37,586 nt of DNA from contig CAZEFW010000086.1 of assembly GCA_964511535.1 (NCBI GenBank), positions 1-37,586 of the forward strand, in the 5' to 3' direction. Below, piece by piece: positions 32,017 to 37,586 of this stretch. The notes under the pieces are model-generated. The model saw only the letters and a list, made by a program, of their open reading frames with translations. It did no database searches and was not told where the DNA came from. Each line of letters begins with the position of its first letter. The stretch's first letter is position 1. The translations under genes and the position numbers were made by a program. Origin of the DNA: CAZCFB01 sp964511535. Lineage in GTDB: Bacteria > Myxococcota_A > Polyangia > GCA-2747355 > CAZCFB01.

Positions 32017-33882
32017 ATGGGCAAGGACGACCGGGACAGGACCAGCGCGGGCACCGCGCAGCTGTCGGACAGGGGCACGGCGGAGCAGCTGCGCTCCCTG
32101 TACGGCAAGGTGCTGGACAGCAAGAAGCGCGCGTCGTTACTGATCTACCATCGGGACGGGGCGGAGGTGGTGCCGCTGAAGCCCGGCTGCCCCATCACCG
32201 TTGGCCGCTCCAGCCAGGCCGACTTGACGGTGCGCGACCCGAGCCTCTCCCGTCAGCACGCCCGCGTGGAGCTGGTGGGCGATGAGATCTGGCTCCAGGA
32301 TCTCGGCTCCACCAACGGCACGCGGGTCAACGGCGAGCCGGCCACAAGGTCCCGGGTCCGCCCGGGCGACGACATCGTCATCGGCGCGGTGCCGGCGTTC
32401 ATCCATGCGCTCAGCTCCATGGAGCTCGGGCTGTACGGCCTGGACAGCCATGACGCCTTCGTCGATGCGCTGGAGCAGGAGCTGGTCCGCATGGCGGACA
32501 CCGGCCGCTCCCTGGCCATGGTGCTGGTCCAGGAGCAAAAAGGAGGCCGCGGGCTGGAGCTGTGGAGCCCACGGGTCCGGGCGCTGCTGCGCTCCTTCCA
32601 CCGCATGGCGCTCTACAGCCCCGACACGGTGGAGATCTGTCTGCCCGACTGCGACGAGCCGGCTGCCCGTGAGCTGTGCCGCAGGGTGGTGGAAGAGTCC
32701 CGGCCCGGCGAGCCGCGGCTGTTGTGCGGGGTGGCCCTCTACCCCCAGGCCGGCGGCGGCGCGCTGGAGCTGCTGGAGGCCGCGAGCCAGGCCGCGCGGC
32801 GGGCGACCCCGGGGAGCCCGGTGGCGCTGGCCGCCTCACGCGGCCGCCGGACCCTGAGCCCGGGCTACGAGGGCGGCCGCAGCGCGACCGTGGTGCGCAG
32901 CCCGGCCATGCGGTCGCTGTACGCCACCGTGGACAAGGTCGCCGGCGCGCGGGTGCCGGTGCTCATCCTCGGCGAGACCGGCACCGGCAAGGAGGTCATC
33001 GCCCGGGCCCTGCACGATCGCGGGCCCGGCCAGGACGCGCCCATGTGCTGCGTCAACTGCGGCGCCATCCCGGCGGAGCTGGTGGAGAGCACCCTGTTCG
33101 GCCATGAGCGGGGGGCGTTCTCCGGCGCGGTGAAGCGCGCCGCGGGGGTGTTCGAGACCGCCCACGGGGGCACGGTGCTGCTGGACGAGCTGGGCGAGCT
33201 GCCCGCCCAGGCCCAGGCCGCGCTGCTGCGCGTGCTGGAGACGGGCAAGATCACCCGGGTCGGTTCGCCCCATGAGATCCCGGTGGATGTCCGCGTCATC
33301 GCGGCGACCCACCGCGACCTGGAGGCCATGTGCGACGAGGGGCTGTTCCGCCGCGACCTGCTCTACCGGCTCAACGTGGTCTGCCTCGAGGTGCCGCCGC
33401 TGCGCGAGCGCCCGGAGGAGCTCATCCCGCTGGCCGAGCTCTTCCTGGATCGCGCCAACAGGGCCAACGGCCGGGATGTGCGCGAGATCTCCGGCGACGC
33501 CCGGCAGGTGCTGACCGCCCACCTGTGGCCCGGCAACGTGCGCGAGCTGAAGAACGCCATCGAGCGGGCCACGGTGATCTCTGACGGCCAGACCATACAG
33601 GTGGACGATCTGCCCCGGGGCCTGGCGGCTGCCCGGTCCGAGCCAGAGGCCGTACCTGCCCCGGCCCCCGCTCCTGGCCCGGCTCCCGCTCCTGCCCCCG
33701 AGGAGCCTGGCAACCTCAAGGAGCAGGTCAAGCAGTACGAGGCGATGCTGATCCGCGGCGCGCTGGAGCGCTGCGGCTGGAACACCCGGCAGGCGGCCGA
33801 GCAGCTGGGCCTGCCCCTGCGCACGCTGAACCACAAGGTGAAGCAGCACGGCATCGTGCGGCCCGGCGGGGACGGACCATGA
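32017..33882 (+). CDS. FHA-domain sigma-54 activator (enhancer-binding protein)
   Basis: This 621-residue protein has an FHA domain (~40-125; GRSS at 63, SRQH at 78-81, GSTNGT at 97-102), which binds phosphothreonine. A middle region (~145-265) looks like a degenerate GGDEF/cyclase-type fold without its catalytic motif. The AAA+ domain (~290-525) has Walker A GETGTGKE (319-326), GAFSGA (366-371, variant of the sigma-54-contacting GAFTGA), Walker B VLLDEL and WPGNVREL. A Pro/Ala linker leads to a Fis-type helix-turn-helix near the end (NTRQAAEQLGLPLRTLNHKV). GGGAGA precedes the ATG at 32017; earlier in-frame ATGs at 31960 and 31864 are possible, but the latter would put the palindromes in the coding region. 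The stop overlaps the kinase gene start. Confidence 0.9.
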   Translation: MGKDDRDRTSAGTAQLSDRGTAEQLRSLYGKVLDSKKRASLLIYHRDGAEVVPLKPGCPITVGRSSQADLTVRDPSLSRQHARVELVGDEIWLQDLGSTNGTRVNGEPATRSRVRPGDDIVIGAVPAFIHALSSMELGLYGLDSHDAFVDALEQELVRMADTGRSLAMVLVQEQKGGRGLELWSPRVRALLRSFHRMALYSPDTVEICLPDCDEPAARELCRRVVEESRPGEPRLLCGVALYPQAGGGALELLEAASQAARRATPGSPVALAASRGRRTLSPGYEGGRSATVVRSPAMRSLYATVDKVAGARVPVLILGETGTGKEVIARALHDRGPGQDAPMCCVNCGAIPAELVESTLFGHERGAFSGAVKRAAGVFETAHGGTVLLDELGELPAQAQAALLRVLETGKITRVGSPHEIPVDVRVIAATHRDLEAMCDEGLFRRDLLYRLNVVCLEVPPLRERPEELIPLAELFLDRANRANGRDVREISGDARQVLTAHLWPGNVRELKNAIERATVISDGQTIQVDDLPRGLAAARSEPEAVPAPAPAPGPAPAPAPEEPGNLKEQVKQYEAMLIRGALERCGWNTRQAAEQLGLPLRTLNHKVKQHGIVRPGGDGP

Positions 33883-35393
33883 TCGGCCGGCGCATCGGCA
33901 ACTACGTGCTGCAGGACAAGCTCGGCGCGGGGGGCATGGGAGAGGTGTACCTGGCGGAGCACCCGGACATCGGTCGCCGGGTGGCGATCAAGGTGCTCGC
34001 AGCCCGCATGACCGGCGACAGGCGCATGGCCGAGCGGTTCTTCCTCGAGGCGCGCGCCATCGCCAACGTCAAGCACCCCAACATCATCGAGATCTACGAC
34101 TTCGGGCGCACGGACGACGACCGGCTGTACTACGTGATGGAGGCGCTGGAGGGGACCGATCTGGCCTCCCTGATGCAGAAGAAGGTGCTCTTCTCGCCCC
34201 AGCAGGTGGCGGTGTACCTGCGCCAGATCTGCGGCGCCCTGGAGGCTGCCCATGCCGCCAAGGTGATCCACCGGGATCTGAAGCCGGAGAACATCTTCGT
34301 GCTCTCCAGCGGCGGCGAGCAGCAGATAAAGATCCTCGACTTCGGGCTGGTCAAGCTGCTGGAGAACCCGGAGGGGGAGAACCTGACCGAGACCGGGGTG
34401 ATCCTCGGCTCGCCCAAGACCATCTCCCCCGAGCAGGCCACCGGCATGATCAACATGATCGGCCCGCGCACCGACCTCTACTCGCTGGGGGTGATCCTGT
34501 ACTGGATGCTGGCGGGCAAGCCGCCGCTGACCGGGGACACGCCGGTGGCGCTGATGGCCAGGCACATCACCTGCGCGCCCAGGCCGCTGCACGAGACCAA
34601 CGCCAGCATCCCGGAAGCCCTCGCCGCGGTGATCCACCAGTGCCTGGAGAAGGACCCCGAGGACCGGCCACCGTCCGCGGCGGCGCTGCGGGAGCGGTAT
34701 GACGAGGCGCTGGACAGGGCCGAGGCCGACGGCCTGCTGGACACCGTGGCCACCCATGTCTCCAATGTCCAGGCCGAGGCCGAGGCGGCGGCCGAGGCCG
34801 AGGAAACCGGGAGCGCCCACACCCTGGAGGCGCCCTCCGAGTCCAGCGACACCCTGGGCAAGGCGAGCGGGCAGTTGCGCCCGGGTGAAGCCCCGGCCAC
34901 CGCACGCGCCGGAACATTCCGGTGGGTCGCTCTGGGGCTGGTGGTTGCCCTGGGCGGCGCTGGCCTCGCCACCCTGTGGACCGACCGGGCCCCGGACCAT
35001 GGCCCGCACGCGGCGCCCGACAGCGGCGCTGCCGGCGCCCTGGCCCGACCCCCTGCCCCGCCGGACAGCGGCACCCCGGACCAGTCCGGGACGCCCGACG
35101 CCGCGCGGGCGGCACCCGACGCGGCGCCCGCTGTGCTCGTGCGGATAAAGGGGGCGCCCCGGGGCGCGAAGGTGATCCGGGTGGACACCGGGGAGCGCAT
35201 CGCCACCCTGCCCGGGCCGGTGCGCCTCCCCCGGTCAGAGACGCCGATCAAGCTGCGGATCCAGCTGCGCGGCTACCAGCCAGCGACCCGGACCGTGGTG
35301 CCCTCCGCCCCCCGCACCGTGACCGTCACGCTCAAGCGCAAGTGGCGCGCCCCCGGCTCGGAGCTGCCGGGAAACCCGTTCACCAAACCCTGA
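33879..35393 (+). CDS. Membrane-anchored Ser/Thr protein kinase with PEGA-like tail
   Basis: This 504-residue protein has a complete Hanks-type kinase domain: GAGGMGEVY (16-24), VAIK with Lys38, Glu57 in FFLEAR, HRDLKPEN with Asp133, DFG (154-156) and SPEQA. A charged Ala/Glu-rich linker (~290-340) leads to one membrane segment (~345-366, WVALGLVVALGGAGLATLW), then a Pro/Asp-rich region and a C-terminal PEGA-like beta domain (~420-490). The kinase faces the cytoplasm and the PEGA-like part the periplasm, so it may sense envelope state. It overlaps the FHA activator gene by 4 bp (ATGA); FHA domains bind phosphothreonine, so the activator is its likely target. That link is inference from family knowledge and context. 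Confidence 0.92.
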   Translation: MIGRRIGNYVLQDKLGAGGMGEVYLAEHPDIGRRVAIKVLAARMTGDRRMAERFFLEARAIANVKHPNIIEIYDFGRTDDDRLYYVMEALEGTDLASLMQKKVLFSPQQVAVYLRQICGALEAAHAAKVIHRDLKPENIFVLSSGGEQQIKILDFGLVKLLENPEGENLTETGVILGSPKTISPEQATGMINMIGPRTDLYSLGVILYWMLAGKPPLTGDTPVALMARHITCAPRPLHETNASIPEALAAVIHQCLEKDPEDRPPSAAALRERYDEALDRAEADGLLDTVATHVSNVQAEAEAAAEAEETGSAHTLEAPSESSDTLGKASGQLRPGEAPATARAGTFRWVALGLVVALGGAGLATLWTDRAPDHGPHAAPDSGAAGALARPPAPPDSGTPDQSGTPDAARAAPDAAPAVLVRIKGAPRGAKVIRVDTGERIATLPGPVRLPRSETPIKLRIQLRGYQPATRTVVPSAPRTVTVTLKRKWRAPGSELPGNPFTKP

Positions 35394-35417
35394 CCTGCAT
35401 CTCGGGGTTCACACGCC

Positions 35418-35458
35418 GGACCGTTGCGGGCTACCATCCGCCCCGGACATGACGGTCC
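35418..35458. promoter_or_regulatory. Inverted repeat upstream of the FAD oxidoreductase operon
   Basis: GGACCGT (35418-35424) and ACGGTCC (35452-35458) are perfect reverse complements 27 bases apart in the 83-bp gap before the gene at 35477. They could form a hairpin or a regulator site; the GC-rich setting makes chance possible. The ribosome site AGAGGT follows. Confidence 0.3.
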
Positions 35459-35476
35459 CAAAGAGGTCTCCAAACC

Positions 35477-36940
35477 ATGTATGACGTTGCGGTTATTGGC
35501 GGAGGCGTCATCGGCTGCGCCATCGCCCGCGAGCTGTCCCGCTTCAACCTGCGCATCGTGCTCATCGAGCGCTGCGCCGAGGTGGGCTTCGGCACCACCA
35601 AGACCAACAGCGGCATCATCCACCCAGGGCACCACAGCCCTGCCGACACGCTCAAGGGACAGCTGGCCGTGCGCGGCAACGCCATGTTCGACGAGCTGCA
35701 CCAGGAGCTGAACTTCGGCTTCCGGCGCATCGGCGAGGTGCTCGTGGCGCGCAGCAAGGATGAGCTGCCGGTGCTGGAGCACCTGCTGAAGCAGGGGCAG
35801 GACAAGGGCGTACCGGGGCTGGAGATCTGGGACCGCAAGCGCCTGCGCCGGGAAGAGCCGAACCTGTCGCACCGGCTGGTGGGCGGCCTGTTCGCGCCCT
35901 CCGCCGGAGTGATCAACCCGTACGAGTTCGCCTTCGCGCTCATCGAAAACGCCGTGGCCAACGGCGTGGAGCTGCTGGAGGACGCGCCGGTGGACGGCAT
36001 CCAGCGGCTCGACGGGGGCGGCTTCACCCTCTCCATCCCGGGCGCCACCCTCGACGCGCGCTTCATCATCAACGCGGCCGGGGTCTTCTCGGACCGGGTG
36101 GCCAACATGCTCGGCCTGCGCGACTTCTCCATTCACCCGCGCAAGGGCGAGGAGTACATGCTCGACAAGCGGCTGCAGGGGCTGGTGCAGCGGCTGGTCT
36201 TCCCGGTGCCGACGCCCAAGTCCAAGGGCACGCTGATCATCCCAACCTTCGACGGCACGCTGATGGTGGGCCCCACCGCCGACGACACCGACGATCGGTA
36301 CGATCTGTCCACCTCCACCGACGGCGCCGAGCGGGTGTTCGGCTTCGTGCGGGAGATCTGCCCCGCCATCAGCAGCCGGGACGTGATCACCGAGTTCGCC
36401 GGGCTGCGGGCTGTGAGCGACACCAACGACTTCATCATCGGCCCCACCTCGGTCAAGGGCTTCATCAACGTGGCGGGCATCCAGTCGCCGGGGCTCACGG
36501 CGTCGCCGGCAATCGCCGAGTACGTGCGGGACATCCTGGCCGACGAGGGGCTGGCCCTGGAGCCGAAGCTCAACTTCCGGCGCTACGTCCAGGGGCCGCC
36601 GCGCTTCGCCGCCATGGACCTGGAGCAGCGCCAGCGCGCCATCGCGAGCAACCCGCTGTTCGCCCGGGTGGTGTGCCGCTGCGAGCTGGTGACCGAGGCG
36701 GAGATCCACCACGCCATCGACCACGGGGCGCGCACCCTGGACGGCATCAAGTTCCGCTCCCGCGCCGGCATGGGCCGCTGCCAGGGCGGGTTCTGCACCT
36801 CGCGCTGCATGGAGATCCTGACCCGGCGGCACCGCACCGAGCTGACCGCGGTGACCAAGCGCGGCGGGGGCTCGTGGCTGGTCACGCCCATGGAGAACGA
36901 GCAACACCCGGGCGAAGGCAGCCAGGGGGGTGACGCATGA
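35477..36940 (+). CDS. GlpA/LhgO-like FAD oxidoreductase with BFD-type [2Fe-2S] domain
   Basis: This 487-residue protein opens with the FAD-binding GGGVIGCAIAREL motif followed by the acidic strand end IER. The middle matches the DAO fold of glycerol-3-phosphate dehydrogenase/L-2-hydroxyglutarate oxidase relatives (TNSGIIHPGHH, FAPSAGVINPYEFA, then INAAGVFSDRVANM). After ~395 a BFD-like domain holds four Cys (CRC near 399, GRCQGGFC near 435) for a [2Fe-2S] cluster. Such proteins pass electrons from a hydroxy acid or glycerol phosphate to a partner flavoprotein. The partner is probably the next gene, which overlaps by 4 bp (ATGA). Known operons of this sort also carry a DUF1667 gene; it would lie outside the window. 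Substrate not certain. Confidence 0.87.
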   Translation: MYDVAVIGGGVIGCAIARELSRFNLRIVLIERCAEVGFGTTKTNSGIIHPGHHSPADTLKGQLAVRGNAMFDELHQELNFGFRRIGEVLVARSKDELPVLEHLLKQGQDKGVPGLEIWDRKRLRREEPNLSHRLVGGLFAPSAGVINPYEFAFALIENAVANGVELLEDAPVDGIQRLDGGGFTLSIPGATLDARFIINAAGVFSDRVANMLGLRDFSIHPRKGEEYMLDKRLQGLVQRLVFPVPTPKSKGTLIIPTFDGTLMVGPTADDTDDRYDLSTSTDGAERVFGFVREICPAISSRDVITEFAGLRAVSDTNDFIIGPTSVKGFINVAGIQSPGLTASPAIAEYVRDILADEGLALEPKLNFRRYVQGPPRFAAMDLEQRQRAIASNPLFARVVCRCELVTEAEIHHAIDHGARTLDGIKFRSRAGMGRCQGGFCTSRCMEILTRRHRTELTAVTKRGGGSWLVTPMENEQHPGEGSQGGDA

Positions 36941-37586
36941 TCGGGCGCGTGCAGAGCAGCTACGACGTGGTGATCATCGGCGGCGGCCCGGCGGGCATGG
37001 GCGCTGCCGTCGGCGCGCGGGAGTCGGGGGCCGAGCGGGTGCTGATGCTGGACCGCGAGCCGGAGATCGGCGGCATCCTTCTGCAGTGCATCCACCAGGG
37101 CTTCGGCCTGCACTACTTCAAGGAGGAGCTCACCGGCCCGGAGTACGCGGAGCGGTTCCTGACCCAGACGGTGGAGCAGGACGTGGACCTGCTCACCGGC
37201 GCCTACGTCTCGGGCGTGGCCGTGGACTCCCGCGGTACCAAGAGCGTGCGCATCATGAGCGAGGAGCGCGGGCTGCTCACCGTGGACACCCGCTCCGTGG
37301 TGCTGGCCATGGGGTGCCGCGAGCGCACCCGGGGCTCGATCCAGATCCCGGGCACCCGCCCGTCGGGCGTGCTCACCGCTGGCCTGGCGCAGAAGTTCGT
37401 CAACATGATGGGCGTGCTGCCAGGCAAGCGGGTGGCGATCCTCGGCTCCGGCGACATCGGGCTGATCATGGCACGGCGCCTGGCCCTGGAGGGGTGCGAG
37501 GTGGTGGGGGTCTACGAGCTGATGCCCCACTCCAACGGCCTGACCCGCAACGTGGTGCAGTGCCTGGACGACTTCGGCATCCCGCT
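36937..37586 (+). CDS. Pyridine nucleotide-disulphide-type FAD oxidoreductase (3' end outside window)
   Basis: The visible 216 residues start with a FAD-binding fold (VVIIGGGPAGMGAAVGARESG, then an MLDRE strand end) and a GGILLQCIHQGFGL segment. Near 125-130 comes VVLAMGCRERTRG, and a second nucleotide-binding motif VAILGSGDIGLIMARRL follows near residue 170, so NAD(P)H and FAD are both bound. It overlaps the preceding gene by 4 bp and is the probable electron partner of the BFD-carrying subunit. The C-terminal part is cut by the window edge. Confidence 0.88.
   Translation, partial: MIGRVQSSYDVVIIGGGPAGMGAAVGARESGAERVLMLDREPEIGGILLQCIHQGFGLHYFKEELTGPEYAERFLTQTVEQDVDLLTGAYVSGVAVDSRGTKSVRIMSEERGLLTVDTRSVVLAMGCRERTRGSIQIPGTRPSGVLTAGLAQKFVNMMGVLPGKRVAILGSGDIGLIMARRLALEGCEVVGVYELMPHSNGLTRNVVQCLDDFGIP

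Overview
The window is a gene-dense, very GC-rich stretch of chromosome with about 30 protein genes, two of them cut by the window edges. No rRNA, tRNA, integrase, transposase gene or CRISPR array was seen. The content points to a delta-proteobacterial / Myxococcota-like Gram-negative bacterium: many lipoproteins and secreted proteins, Cys-rich 40-residue repeats, an IgGFc-binding-type protein, a MYXO-CTERM-like C-terminal anchor, PEGA domains, an FHA-type sigma-54 activator paired with a Ser/Thr kinase, and FadL-like barrels. The taxonomic call is inference from gene families, since there is no marker RNA in the window.

Layout. Positions 1-5576 (minus strand) form an envelope operon: an M20 peptidase, an Omp85-like barrel, a FadL-like barrel and two coiled-coil proteins, the last running off the window. 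Positions 5604-10229 hold a C45-type Ntn-hydrolase lipoprotein, twin REP-like palindromes, an IgGFc-binding-type protein and a VWA lipoprotein. A large B12-binding radical SAM protein with a Wzt_C-like C-terminal domain (10229-13591) starts on the last base of the VWA stop codon. Positions 13704-20857 carry lipoproteins, a trypsin-like protease with four C-terminal repeats, a Cys-rich repeat protein, a LolA-like protein and a second FadL-like barrel.

Positions 20852-25154 form a TetR-controlled operon: regulator, radical SAM/SPASM-like protein, and an unusual single chain joining an SCP2-like domain to both E1 subunits of a 2-oxoacid/acetoin-type dehydrogenase. A 35-bp near-perfect palindrome overlaps the predicted promoter. 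Positions 25197-27572 hold a small Cys-rich protein, an anchored polysaccharide-lyase-like protein and an ATP-grasp enzyme.

The most interesting block is 27705-35393. An FHA-AAA+-Fis sigma-54 activator and a membrane Ser/Thr kinase (start and stop overlapping) are transcribed away from a five-gene operon. That operon encodes three paralogous small membrane proteins, a TPR-PEGA-barrel protein and a lipoprotein. The 248-bp gap between them contains a sigma-54 promoter with canonical spacing facing the operon and three copies of a GGCAA-N4-TTGCC palindrome suitably placed as activator sites. I read this as a self-contained kinase -> FHA activator -> sigma-54 -> envelope-operon circuit. The small proteins are a family I do not recognise, and two of them share a nearly identical 3' third.

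The right edge (35477-37586) begins an operon of FAD-dependent oxidoreductases of the GlpA/LhgO-like plus partner type. No gap longer than 300 bases lacks a gene.
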